Assembly: GCA_029747015.1 (NCBI GenBank)
Contig: JAKOGI010000122.1
Span: 1-64,000, forward strand
Reading direction: 5' to 3'
DNA length: 64,000 nt
DNA from: Carnegiea gigantea
Lineage: Eukaryota > Streptophyta > Magnoliopsida > Caryophyllales > Cactaceae
The notes under the pieces: model-generated
Database searches by the model: none
What the model saw: the letters and a program-made list of their open reading frames with translations, nothing else
What the model was told of the DNA's origin: nothing
Made by a program: the position numbers and the translations under genes
In this document: piece after piece, positions 46,173-58,040 of the stretch
Position numbering within the stretch: the first letter of the stretch is position 1
Layout: every line of letters starts with the position of its first letter

Positions 46173-47275
46173 CTAAGTTGGAGCATCTTAAGTAACCTGA
46201 CCTAGAAGCATCTCAAGTAGCAAAATCCAGCACCGGTCCTCTGCTTATTATGTTATATTTTGTAGTGAAAAACTTGTGAACTTTATTAATCTTTCTGATG
46301 TGAGACAAAGTATGTTCCAAGAGTATTGTGTTGCTAAGTTATTTGCACTTGTCATGTGATAGAGTGCATTTAGTCTGATAATGTAATTACTTTAGCTCAA
46401 TAAAGTGAAATATAATGTGTTCCACACAAAATATGTGTTAACTAGAACAACAACTGAATCATTCTATTCCATGATAACAATATACATTCAGCTCCATCCC
46501 ATTAGCAAGTGAACTTCAAACTACTGTCACAATGGCAAGCGCTACAATAATACCTATTAAGAGTATGTACACAATGCTTTGCCCCTTCTCAATCAATTTA
46601 ACTAGCATTGTTAACTCTGATAACTCCTTGATTTCAATCAACATCACTATAATCCTCTTCTCCATCTCATTGTCATCATTAACCCGTTTTAGGAACTTGT
46701 CACACTATAAGCACTTTATGTATTCCCTTCTTGGGTTTTAGATTGAATGGGACACTTTCCTTATTCCTTGCATATGGCATCTTAGACATATGCACTCATC
46801 ACCAAATTCACTTAGCTAATTGCTCCTTGAGGATGAAATTCCTCTCACTTCAACTTCTTGCCCCTTCCTGAAAAAAATAATTCAAGATAATATCAGCCAA
46901 ATCAGTGAAGATGCAGCAGTGGTAGCAACAGGGGATAGAGTACAACTCCCCTTTCCTTGAGCATTGGAAGGCAAACCACTCGAAAATGCAGTAGTCATAG
47001 CAAGGAGAAGGAGGGCAAATGTGAAGGATGTATACATGTGAAGGAGGCAAATGCAAGGAGAATGAGGAATTCAAGGAGAAAGCAGAGCTGTGGAGAAGGA
47101 AAGGGAAGACTGAAAGGAAGGACAAAGAACATGGTTAGGGGATGTATTTAAAAGGAAAACCCCTTAACCGTTGGCATATAATTGAAGATTTATATGTTTA
47201 GGGATAATTTTGGCTTTTCACTTTAAAAATTCAAATTCACCGCTTAAACAATCGAAATGATGATGTCATAGGCCA
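46173..47275. other. MULE 3' region without recognised gene
   Basis: Between transposase end and right TIR. An AATAAA-like CAATAAAGTG lies near 46,398 and may be the polyadenylation signal. The 60-90-codon frames on either strand resemble nothing I know. A second gene (mudrB-like) is not evident. Confidence 0.5.
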
Positions 47276-47393
47276 GAATTGGGCCATACAAATAGTTTCA
47301 CCATTATTTAAGATACCCCAGAATTAGTTTTAAAAACCAATGGTCCTTAAAATAGTTTCCACATAAGTTATAGTACCTTTGTGTAGTGTTTTA
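47276..47393 (-). repeat. Right TIR of the MULE
   Basis: An inverted copy of the left TIR, about 118 bp, ending GTGTAGTGTTTTA at the target duplication. Confidence 0.85.
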
Positions 47394-47930
47394 GTCAAAC
47401 TCGCCCATTATCAGGTTCAATCAGTTGATTTAGACAATCCCAATGATCAACATCAAGAATGATTTTCAGAACGACAAGAAGTAGTTAGTCATCCTATTTT
47501 AGTAAGAGCCATCCGATTTTACAATATTTATGATCAAATGTGGGTATTAATTAAACAACAAAGAAAACTAATGCATTGTAGGAACACTATTTTCGTCTAT
47601 CATAATGACTTCAACAAATATATGAAGGTAGAAAGAGCTACTTCAGAAGATACCTTTGATTATCTCTTTGATGTTGAACTTGAAAAATTCTTATCAGAAA
47701 GAAAAGAAAGAAATATCTTTATGAATTATTGGAACGATGGGATCCAAAACATCTTTAACTTGATGAAGATTTTGATGATTATTTGGATAATGATGGACTG
47801 GAAGATACTATTAGAGATGAAGGCATGCAGAATCTCAATATGGATTATTATCTTATTGGCATCACAGACTCAGAAAAGTTATTGCACCATTATTGTACTA
47901 TTTTGTCAAGTGTCAAGTTAGTAAAATAAT
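47394..47930 (+). pseudogene. Pararetrovirus last reading frame, second part
   Basis: Viral sequence resumes after the MULE. A 127-codon frame (47,538-47,921) begins MWVLIKQQRKL and is the longest surviving piece of the last viral gene. It lies upstream of the viral promoter, as expected for the final gene of a circular pararetroviral genome. No domain was recognised; a transactivator role is inferred from position only. Confidence 0.5.
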
Positions 47931-48023
47931 GTAGTCTACTGTAACCATGTGAGTGCAGCAGTAGTCATGTAAATATCAGTGTATGTACTATAGCCATTAG
48001 GGCATCCTATATGGTTCATGTTC

Positions 48024-48033
48024 TCTATAAAAG
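48024..48033 (+). promoter_or_regulatory. Pararetroviral TATA box (35S-type promoter)
   Basis: CTATAAAAGG followed by AGAGGC sits about 100 bp after the last viral reading frame. In caulimovirids the pregenomic RNA promoter lies here, with the poly(A) signal downstream of the start so that the RNA is terminally redundant. Confidence 0.65.
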
Positions 48034-48195
48034 GAGAGGCTAAGCACTGAGAAAGAATATAGTCATCTGAGCATACTTGAACAAAAGAGAAGTCGGGTAT
48101 TTCCATTTTTCTATGAGCAAGTATCTCTAACGATCTTATTTGTTTAAGCTCCTCTTCAAATCTTTCCATTGTAATATTTCTACTTCCAACATTTC

Positions 48196-48201
48196 AATAA
48201 A
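48196..48201 (+). terminator. Pararetroviral poly(A) signal
   Basis: AATAAA, about 170 bp after the TATA box, the expected spacing for the viral transcript end. Confidence 0.6.
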
Positions 48202-48229
48202 AGAAGTTTCCTAGTAGGGAGCGTTATGC

Positions 48230-49235
48230 AATCGAACTTTATATCTTAAATATTATAATTGCTTGATTAAAGTCTTACTACCCTTAAAAATATAAAAACT
48301 TGATTAGTGATTACGGTCCGAGATAGGAAACAAAATAGATCTATGTTATGCTTGATATAAGGAAGATGTAATTGAGATTAGCAATCTCTGTAAACTGGAA
48401 GATAGAGGAATACCAAGATCCAGTACTGACTAAATTCACGTAATTGTCAAACTCTCTAGTTAAGCTTTAATTATTTTACTAACCATGGTGTACCTCTAAT
48501 CATATAAAATATAATATTTATCACATAAATAGTAGATTGTGATAACTAGTATCAAGTAAAGTCATTATAAGAATCAAAACCACTAAAGATAATCATATTT
48601 CCCTTAAAACCCTAGAAAATAACAAAATCCGAATTACTACCCCATTTTAGGGTGAATTCGTAATTTTAGAAAGTTTTGGATTAGAAAAATGAATCTTTGT
48701 CCTCCAAAAGTATTATAACCCAAACAGTTGTACTCTGAAAAATAATTACCCAAACATACGTAGTCTCAAAAATATTTATCTAAAAAAGTAGTTCATAAAA
48801 ATTATTACACCAAACTTCAATGGATAAAAAAGGAATTTTTATATCTTCATAACCATCTTCCGACCTTGGGCTTTCTCCCTTCATCTTCCTCAGTATTATC
48901 ATGACCCTCTCATTTCCATTTTATTATCTGCAGTAGCATCGTTAAGTATATTATTTGCATAAAATAAAAAAGATCGTCTGTAACATACCACAATGACGGC
49001 AACAGTAGAAGTATGTTAAACACTGTTTTAAAATAATTGCAACATTGTACTCACGGTAGACTTGCATCCACCATCATGATGAGGCTGAGGTAGCTAAAAA
49101 ACAAATTCAAACAAGCACTACTAACATTCTTAAAGCCAATAGCAAAACAGCTGAGAGAAAAGTTCTACATTCCAAAGCCAAATGAAAGAAAACAGACAAA
49201 CAAAGCTAGATCTCCTAATAAGCATGTAGTAAAAT
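48230..49235. other. Unassigned AT-rich region
   Basis: No gene or element recognised. The first part may still belong to the viral leader that follows the promoter; I cannot define the right edge of the viral integration. Confidence 0.4.
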
Positions 49236-49245
49236 ATTCAAGTTG

Positions 49246-49389
49246 AGCAAGAGGGTTCAGGTTCGGGTTCGGTTTGACCCAAAACTTTGCAGGTTTTCCG
49301 GGTTCGAGTCAAAAAATCGTGTTCAAAATCCGAAACTTTCGGGTGGGTTTAGGTCAAATTTTCGGGTCGAATCAGTTTTTGTCAAGTCT
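49246..49389. repeat. GGGTTCGG-type element remnant
   Basis: A short GGTTCGGGTT-rich stretch ends TTTTTGTCAAGTCT, close to the right end of the MULE-like element at 849-2947 (TTTTGCCAGGTCT). It is probably a decayed fragment of the same family. No clear left end or duplication. Confidence 0.45.
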
Positions 49390-49890
49390 AAGTATATAAT
49401 GCTAATTAAACTTTCAGTTGTATTTCAGAACTATGACGAAGAAATTAGTAGCACATTTTTGCACTAGCAAAATTCGAGGGACAACTATCCACCGTGCGAT
49501 ACTAAAATAATATCTGCAGTTACACCTTTCAATTCCACAAATTCAAAACCCCCAAGAAGCCAGAACATACCAATCTTGCCATTGTATCATTCAAACATAA
49601 ACTAAATTCTCAGAGAAAATAAATAAATAAATCCATCTCAGACAAATTCATAGCACTCGAGTCACTTCAAGAATAGTAGGCACAAACAGTTGACGGCGAG
49701 CAAAATCCATAGAAAAGTACTGTAATTATCGAATCTTGTTCTTAACCATAAACACTAGCAAAACTCCAATCACAACAGCAACAGCATCCCATTTCTGAGC
49801 AAGAAGAGAAAAAAGGACTGCAAATTGAGGGCAAAAAGCAGCTACCAATAATGATATATTTACGCGTATTCTTTTCGTGGGTAAATTTTT

Positions 49891-50108
49891 CCACTCCACT
49901 TCTTCCCACTCCTTCTGTTCATTTCCACTCATTCCCACTCCTTCCCACTCTTTCTACTCATTTCCACTTCTTCCCACTCCTTTTCACTCCTTAAAATAAA
50001 AACAACTTTTTTCCACTCATTCCCACTTCAACACACTCCCATCCACTCTAACCAACTCCAACCCACTCATTTCCACTCCTTCTCACTCCAACTTACTCTC
50101 ATCCACTT
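49891..50108. repeat. CCACTC/TTCCCACT minisatellite
   Basis: Irregular copies of CCACTCnTTCCCACTC-type motifs spaced about every 8-14 bp, giving a strongly purine/pyrimidine strand-biased tract. Confidence 0.75.
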
Positions 50109-51590
50109 TTATTAAAGATATTATCATTGTAATTATTGCTAATTATCATACGTTATTAATATTAATAATAATTATTATTATCATTAATTATTATTTTTAT
50201 AATTCATTAAAATTATTAATTATTATTAATTAATAATATTATTAATAGAAATTATCTTTAATATTAATATTAAGAATAATTATTAATTATTAATGTTAAT
50301 ATTAATATTAACAATTATTATCAATATTAATAATTATTAATATTAATAAGAATCATTATTGTAATTATTATTGTTAATTATTATTAGTATAAATAATTTT
50401 TTCATGATTTACTATTGTTTTTATTATTAATAAATAATTAATATTATTAGAATAGTAATAATTTAATTATTATTTAATAATAATTAATTAAAAATAATAT
50501 TAATAGTAATTATTTTAAATAATAATATATAATAATAATCAACTAATTATTAAATAACAATTATTAACATTAAGAATTACTTTATATTATTGACATTATT
50601 ATTATTAATTATTATTTTTCTTAATATAATTAATTATCATTTTTGTATATATTAATTATTATTAATATTTGCAATTACTAATTTTAATTATTTTCAGTAT
50701 TAACATAAAAAAAATAATTACGATTATTAATAATAATAATATTTATTTTTAATGTTAACATTAATTATTATTGTAATTAGGACTAATATTCATTAATAAA
50801 ACTAATTATTAGAATAATGATAATTATAATTTTATTATTATTATTATTAATTATTATTATTGTTAGAATAAAATTTAATTTTGATATTGGTAACTATTAT
50901 TATTAATATTAAAAATTTTTATGATTACGTTGTTACTATTACTTGGAATTATTATTGTAATTATTAGTGTTACTTATCATTACTAATAATAATAATTATT
51001 ATCATTAATGATTAATTATTATTTTTATTATTAAATAATAATGATCATATTACAATTATTATTAATTGTCAATTATTATTAATTATCAATTATTGTTAAT
51101 CAATTTTAAGAATAATAGTAATTATTTTTTATATTCACAATAATTATTATTAACTATCATTATTAATTCATTCACTTTGAACTAATAATTATTAACATTA
51201 ATAATTAATAACATTAGTTATTATTATTATTATCCTCACAGTAATTATTATGTTATTATCAATATTAGTTATTATCATTATTATTATTATTTTTATTATA
51301 AATATTGAAATAATTATTATTACTATTAATATTAATAATTATGTATTATTGATATTAATATTAATTATTATTATCAATTATTATTAATATTAATAATTTT
51401 TGTGATTGTTATTGTTAATGTTAATGAGAATTATTAGTAATTGTTATTGTTAATTGTTATTATTGATGCTAATTATTTTGATATGATTAATTATTGTTTT
51501 TATTAGTAAGTAATAATAACTATTATTATAATGATTATTAATTATTATTATTATTATGTTGCACAAGTCGTTAACATAACTAATATTAAT
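50109..51590. repeat. 1.5-kb degenerate (TAA/ATT)n block
   Basis: Almost entirely A and T, dominated by ATTATT, TTAATA and AATAAT steps, with rare G and C. No coding potential. It looks like an expanded and mutated trinucleotide tract or a matrix-attachment-like AT block. Confidence 0.9.
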
Positions 51591-51594
51591 ACTG

Positions 51595-51682
51595 TCACTC
51601 CATTTCACTCATTTCCACTTCCACATACAACAAACTACTCATACCCGCTTCCACTCACTTCTTCCCACTCCCTTCCATTCCA
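51595..51682. repeat. Right-hand CCACTC-rich tract
   Basis: TTTCACTCATTTCCACTTCC-type motifs, the same composition and orientation as the left tract at 49,891. Confidence 0.6.
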
Positions 51683-51715
51683 CATCTGCAATATATCCAT
51701 GAAAAGAACATGCCC

Positions 51716-52290
51716 ATAGAGGTGGCAAAAGTCATCCCAATGCATGAACTGATCCAAAAGACCCGTACGCCGACCCAACTTTAATCTTAAATTGAACTAA
51801 AATTTTGAACCTGAACCTGAAACTAAATTACCCGACCCGAGTTGACTAGACTAAATTTAGACCCAATTTGATAGTGGCCCGATCTCCAAAAGTGACCCAA
51901 CCCTAGGCTTGATTAACCCAAAATTATGTTGATTCAAATTGTTGCAACATTGAATGAAGGGCAAAAAATATGAAATATTGAACAAAATGAGCAAATTACT
52001 AGTACTTTTATTTGCATTTTGTATTTTGATGGTAAAACCTATTTAGGTTAGGATAAAGAGGAGGAATCATGGTTCATGAATTTGACATGGACCTGTATGC
52101 CAAAGGGCCATAGGTTGCAGGTTTTGAAAACAAAGTAATATTAATAATTGATAACGAACTTGCATTCTACATGAACCCAAAAATGACTGGACCCGACCCA
52201 ACCCGAATCCATCATGACAAGATAATATCTAATATGCAAGAGTGACCCTACCCAAACGGGTAAATGTGAACTCAACTTAACGTGATACTT
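51716..52290. repeat. ACCCGACCC-type element fragment, opposite orientation
   Basis: It starts AGAGGTGGCAAAAGTC, similar in form to AGACCTGGCAAA at 849, and contains ACCCGACCC and GACCCAACC motifs near 51,830 and 52,195. The right end is not recognisable. Confidence 0.4.
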
Positions 52291-53083
52291 AAATAACCCT
52301 GATGACTATAACCCATATCGTTAAGCCTGGCTGCCTCTAGGTATATATTCCCATACTTGTTAGCATTGCACACACGAGAATTTAACCTATAACACAAATT
52401 TTGATTAGAAAATACCATGGGAACTACATCAATAGGCCGCTTAAAGTGTCCCTTTTTACTAGGAAAGAAAATATCAAAGGCGCTCAGGCTCTGACAGCTC
52501 ATCACATGATTAAGGTAATTACTAATTACAATAGTCTGATAAATAATTAGAATATTTTGGAAAGATTACCCTTGTTAAACCGACATATGAGCATCTGGAA
52601 AACTTCCAGCAGGTTGAACATAAGCATGCTATGGAAATTGAACTTGAACCGGATTTGGATCTTTCCAAACCACAAAACACCACCATAAGCTGATGGTGCG
52701 ACAGCAAATGATTAGGTCCAGCTAGGTGGATGAAATATGTGTACGGTAGGAAGTGCGCCGATAGGCGCACGCGGGGAATAGCTCTAAAACAACAGTTCAA
52801 TATTTTCCGTTGTACATAAAATAAGTGAATTCGCAGCAGCGTGCCTGGGTTTGAATCTATTTTTGATGTTTTTATTTATTTTTATGTTAGTTCCCTAGAA
52901 GTGTTTCCTTGTGTTGCAATTTGAGCATTGTTTGGGATCAAATCTCATCATCAACAAATTAGAGCTTCTTTTTTTTTTTTTTTTTAGGTAGGAAGATCTA
53001 TTTTCTTTTCAGGAACTTTTTTCTTTCCTTTTTCAAATTCATTTTCACCTTGGGCTTCTCTTCAATCATGAATTCAACACTAA
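52291..53083. other. Unassigned region with a small GC hairpin and poly-T
   Basis: No gene assigned. GTGCGCCGATAGGCGCAC at 52,753-52,770 is a perfect hairpin (7-bp stem, GATA loop). A poly-T run lies near 52,970-52,985. A short plus-strand frame around 52,575-52,690 gives a protein-like segment with NFQQVEHKHAMEIELEPDL, which I do not recognise and which may be chance. Confidence 0.4.
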
Positions 53084-53890
53084 GGGTATTTTTGGTAGGA
53101 AAAAAAATTATTTTACCAGAAAATCATTTTTCATGAAAAATATTTTCCCACAAAAAATGATTTTCCACTTACATTTTTAGCTGTTTGGTAGAATGAAAAC
53201 CCATTTCCTTTCCGCTTCATTTTTTACTATTTGATAGAACGAAAACCCCCCAGCTGTCACTTCATTTCTTTTTACCATCAACCCCCTCCCCGGCTCACTG
53301 CTTTGATCTAACAACGAATTCTTTTTCTCTCTCCTCTTCAAAACCAAACTCAAAATACCAGCAAGAAATATACCCAGTAATAAATCGAGAAAAAGAGAGA
53401 GCCAACATTAATGAATCTCAATTTTTTTTACTATTTTGCGGGATTACCCAGTAGAATTTGAGTAATATTAAACCCATATTAAAGAAAATAACAAAGGTGG
53501 GAGATGATGGATGTCTCAAATTGCGAAGTTTTGAAAAAGGCAACAGTAACAAGGCTAGAGAACTCAAGAAGGAATTGCAGAGATTGACGATGTCATCAAT
53601 GAACATGATGAAGATGAAGAAGAGGGGAAGAATGAGATACAAAATGAGAGTAGAAATAGAGTGATTCTGAGCACAATTAAAAAGAAAATAGAATAAGAGA
53701 CAAAATTGGGCAACGAAAATTAGGCCTGGAAAATCAATTTTCCTACTTTTTCAAGGGAAACCAATTTTCTTCATGTGGGGTAAGATGATTTTCCTCTAAA
53801 AATGATTTTTTCCTTCGCCTTTTACCAAACAGTGTACAATAGGAAAATCATTTTTCGGAAAAATGATTTTGCCCCCTATCAAACACACCC
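53084..53890. mobile_element. PIF/Harbinger-like MITE, 807 bp
   Basis: Inverted ends GGGTATTTTTGGTAGG and the complement of GGGTGTGTTTGATAGGGG, flanked by TAA (53,081-53,083) and TAG (53,891-53,893). This is near the 3-bp TWA duplication of the superfamily. Subterminal AAAATCATTTTTC palindromes occur at both ends. No transposase. Confidence 0.65.
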
Positions 53891-53893
53891 TAG

Positions 53894-54463
53894 CTACCAA
53901 TAAATTCCAAATTTTGTTTGTGAACTTTCCACCTCCCTTTTGTCTTATTTTTCAATTTTTTTAAATTCATTTTCGTTGGTTTTCATAACCTTGCTTGCTT
54001 TCTTTTTTATATTTCATAATAGCTCACTAAATATACATCGTAGCTCACCACATATATATTATAACTCATTGGAAGACATATATAGTATAGAACAGTGATA
54101 TATAATATTTTTCAAGTTTTTGCTCACTACGTACATATTATAGCTTAGCAAAACATAATACAAATAGCTCACTAAAAAGTTGGAGGATAAGTTAGTGAAA
54201 CTTTTCGAGTATGTTGTTCTTGTACATTTGAAAAACCTTATATTTGAGTTAAGCAAAAGAAATATCATGGCACCGTTAGAAGATTAACATAAAGTATTAT
54301 TAACTTGCCATATATCATAATAGCTCACCAAAAATTAGAGTGCAATTTACTAGGAAAATATCATACCTTAAATTGTGAAAGAGAATGTGGGTATAGCATG
54401 TGGCTTACTACAATCGTCTATTAAATTGTTTGCTCACTCATAACATAATTATGAATAGCTAAT
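53894..54463. repeat. Irregular TAGCTCAC-motif region
   Basis: GCTCACTA/GCTCACCA variants recur near 54,023, 54,043, 54,122, 54,168, 54,323 and 54,431 in AT-rich sequence. Spacing is irregular. No gene recognised. Confidence 0.45.
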
Positions 54464-57400
54464 TCTAGCACCCCCAGCCCCTACGGCCAAGGGCGTCACA
54501 TTTTCTTACTTCCTACCTAATTTCTGGGGCAAAATGGACAAAGTTTCTCCTAAAAACTGACCGTTTCCAAGCTAAAAGCCTTACAATAAACCCCTGCAAT
54601 CAACAGAAGTGTACAACATTTTAAAATAAGCTCAACGGCTACGCGCCGGAGTTCATAACTCAACGAGCAACTCACTCGGAGTGCTCAAACAATATAGTTT
54701 ATTAATAAAGAAGAAATAAAAGATACAACTCAACGGTTCACATAACCGGAGCATTGTGGTTTACACCCCAAAATATAACTAACTTTGACCAAGAAGTCAT
54801 CTAACTAATTAGATGGTTGGCTCATACGGCCATACAGAGTGATCTTTATACCGTATGCATTACATAAACTAGAATACTTGGCTTATATACGTTTACAAAC
54901 TAAGAATACATTCTATAACATCATCAAGCAGCGAGACTACTTCACTATGGGCACACTTGGCTTCCTTTAAGCAAGGGTAACTTCCATTTTGGCATAGCTG
55001 ATTCAACTTCTTCCTGTCATTAAAAAAACCTAAGGAAAAAGGGGAAAGAGTAGTGGGATGAGCAACTACATGCTCAGTGAGTGTCCCCCGATCCCCTTAA
55101 AGCTAAAACCGTTGCAGGCAATAATATCTTTAATAGTCACATATCACGTATTCATACTTTACTATCATATTAGGCATTCATAAAACCCTTATGGAGGGAT
55201 CACTAACCATAAACTTCATTTTAACTACTCAAACACATTTCTCAGTCCCTGAATGACTAAGTTCCTTTACTAACAATCAGTCAAACATGTAAGCAAGCAA
55301 CGAGGCTAAGAACAGAACTTTCTTTCATAGATTACGTGATATAAATGTGAGTAATGCCTTGCCTAATCAATGCACTTATATGAGATGCTTAAACACAGAA
55401 AGTAGAGATTATGCAATGAGCTTTCTTTCACAGAACATGCACATTCAATCTCATATGCTTGATACATTATAAGAGCATGGCTACATATTACTTAAAATCG
55501 CGTTCAACTGTGCTTAGAAACCTTTTTCATTAGGCATTCATAGAAATTTTCCTTTCTTTCGTTGAAAACAATTTTCATAACTTCTTGAGGCTCACATTCT
55601 TTAAGAGGAATTTCCTTCGTATTGGTCCTATAAGGACCCTTATAAGCTTATCACATTTCATTCATTCTGGCCTCTCAATGGCCCTTAAAAACTTTCTTTC
55701 TGAAATACTTAAAATGGCGAGATGCCGACTGCTTTTCTTTATTTATTAGGAAAATACGACTGGCATAAGATCATTACAGGATGCTAATTAGGTGAGATCT
55801 ATTATCAACCCCATAGTGAGACCTAATGCTCATGCATAAGCTCTTACTCGCGGGATGACTACATTTAACATATTGGACCATTACCCTCATCAGGGTCTTC
55901 TAGGGATTTCTAGTACCAGGTCTTATTCCCTAGGCTAACAGCATTCATCTCGTATTGTCCAAAGCACATTATCTTAACCAATTTAAAGCGTATGGCCATA
56001 ACAGCTAATAAGTTTGCTGATTCTCACAGCGAAATCCTTTATCATACAACTCACGCCTTTGTAAAAGTCTTTAGGGATTCCCCTGTTCAAGCGAGTTCAC
56101 TCCCAAAACTGTATTCATTTAGTTAAAATATGGCATCATACACTAATAATTATGGCTACTATCATTTCAAAACATGAAATCCTTCTTTTTCAAAACTCAC
56201 CCTTATGCAAATAATCAAACTTAATGACATAGAAAGCGTAGAGGTGCCCATGTGCACATTTAAATACTTCATAATTCAATTTAGCAACATGCGCCACACA
56301 TGGCCTCGCAATCCACATGATTGCGGTTGATCTTTACCCAGACTCTCTCCCCACATAGCAACCGACCACAGGAAATCTCAAACCACTCATAGTTCTACCT
56401 CAAACCATCCAACTACCATCTCGGTCTCAATTTCACAATCTAACATTCTAATCCCTAGGTCATACTAAAAAGGAGTATGTAAACTTACCGATGCATAGCT
56501 TACTAAGCAAGCCAGTATGATTCAACAGTATGCTACAGCCAACAATTATAACCATATATATACATATATATATCCATATCGTATTAACTTTAAACGAATG
56601 CTGAGCAAGCTGAACTAAACTCACAAGGCATGAAACTCAATTACATTCCTGTATTACATTGAAGGGGTAAACATGCTCGTTTTAACATTTATAACTTATT
56701 TCCAAAGCTACAAGCATGATTTAACTAAATAGGCAAACATCGATTCGAGGTGTTCATTTATCATTTCGAAGTCACTATTCAGGTATAAATTAGCCAACTA
56801 AACAAGCATTGAATCGAAGTGTCCATATATCATTTCAAAGATACTATTCAGGCATAAATTAACAAATGAAGCGAGCATCGAATCAAGATATTCGTATATC
56901 ATTTCAAAGCTACTAATAGGCATGTAGTAACTAAACTAACATATACCGATTCAAAACCATTTTCAAGCGTTAGTTAACTAAACTAACATATATCGATTCA
57001 AGGCATTGTTATGTTATTTCGAAGTTACTTTCCGGCATGGACTAATTAAACTTAACATACATCGATTTAAACTAAATTCAGCTGAAACAGAACATGCATA
57101 ACCTCAATCGATCTGGCTAATCCTAAACTCACATGCAACACAACTTAAGGGTTAAAACAGTTTCGAAACTACTAATACTTAGGAGGCGAGAAACACCCAC
57201 CTTAATTCCACGCTAGAAGACCCGATTTTGGGACTTTGGGTTTGAATTTGGACGCTTGAGGACCCAAATTTCATCCCTCTCTGCTGTTACTCTCAGACCC
57301 GAAGCAACCCGACCCAGACCTAATTTTAGCCCTTTTATCGATGCTGCTATTGGTGGTTGCCGGAGTCGGGCTCAACCGCCGCCAGCCTCGGCCACGACGG

Positions 57401-58040
57401 TCACTGGTGTGGTTCGCGGTTCCTCAAACCGCTTTCGCTCCATCTCTGTCTCTCTCTCTGTTGTGGTGTCGCGGGGGTCGGCCGGCGCCTGACTCGCCGG
57501 TGCACCACCGTCATCCTTGGCCCCGGCTCGCTGTCTGTCGGCCCCCTCTTTCTGGTGTGGTTTTGGGGGCTGGGGTCTGAGAATCCCCCCTCCGTCGTGC
57601 CCCTTTTGCTGGGAAAGTAAGGGGGTTCGGCCCTTATTTGTTTTTATTTTATTTTATTATTATTTTTGGTCTCAAGCTGTTCAATAATTGGTACTGTTAG
57701 TCTAGTTCGTATCCTGAACTCTAAACCCGAATCGTTAATACGACTTTCTATCGACTATTCGTTTCCAAATATATAAAGGTTCGATTTATTAAACATCAAA
57801 CTATTTCTAGGGTTGACAACCTAATCGTACTCGGGAAACGACTAAATTAAACTATCGGCATAAATTAGCACGAATTAATCTCAAAATCAATAATAACAAT
57901 AGTAATTCTTTTTAATAAAATTATTGTTCACTAAGCACATCGATAATAATTTAACTCGTAAAGTTAATAAAAATATGAATTTTATAACGTAGAAGGTAAG
58001 ACAGTCAGGTTAACAAATAATAAAAAAGGCGGGTCTTACA
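54464..58040 (-). mobile_element. Chromovirus-like gypsy 3' LTR, 3.6 kb
   Basis: Read on the minus strand it starts TGTAAGACCCGCC (right end 58,040), just after a polypurine tract, and ends near 54,464 in GGGGGTGCTAG, a decayed form of GGTGTTACA. It shares colinear blocks with the solo LTR at 59,749, including CTAAAAACTGACCGTTTCC, CTCAACGGCTAC and GCTCAGTGAGT. The length suits large-LTR chromoviruses such as Tekay/Del; lineage is inferred. The minus-strand U5 side is left. The GC-rich frames at 57,256-57,620 are LTR sequence, not genes. Confidence 0.7.
56725..57080. repeat. ~65-70-bp tandem repeat in the 3.6-kb LTR
   Basis: About six degenerate copies containing CATCGATTC / ATATCATTTC / ACTATTCAGGC blocks and AACTAAAC. 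The unit is different in sequence from the 60-bp array of the neighbouring LTR. Confidence 0.65.

Larger units (their letters stand above)
41703..47393 (+). mobile_element. Mutator-like element (MULE) with 120-bp TIRs
   Basis: Left terminal repeat 41,703-41,822 and right 47,276-47,393 are inverted copies with few differences; both contain the AACTATTTGTATGGCCCAAT block. Flanks gtcaaacca (41,694-41,702) and gtcaaactc (47,394-47,402) match at seven of nine positions, the MULE duplication size. The 5.7-kb element carries a broken mudrA-like transposase gene in plus orientation and lies inside the last frame of the pararetrovirus. Confidence 0.85.
49865..51715. mobile_element. Candidate element: TAA-rich core between CCACTC-rich arms
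   Basis: Weakly inverted ends (CGTATTCTTTTCGTGGG at 49,865 and the complement of GGGCATGTTCTTTTCATGG ending at 51,715) bracket a CCACTCCTTCCCACT-like minisatellite (49,891-50,108), a 1.5-kb TAA-based core and a second, shorter CCACTC-rich stretch (51,595-51,682). The symmetry suggests one mobile unit. No target duplication was identified. Confidence 0.4.

Noticed and set aside
52820..52860. Possible tRNA B box (GGGTTTGAATCT)
   Set aside because: No matching A box or cloverleaf upstream at the right distance.
57256..57620. GC-rich open frames in three registers
   Set aside because: Part of the 3.6-kb LTR; overlapping frames without domains reflect base composition.
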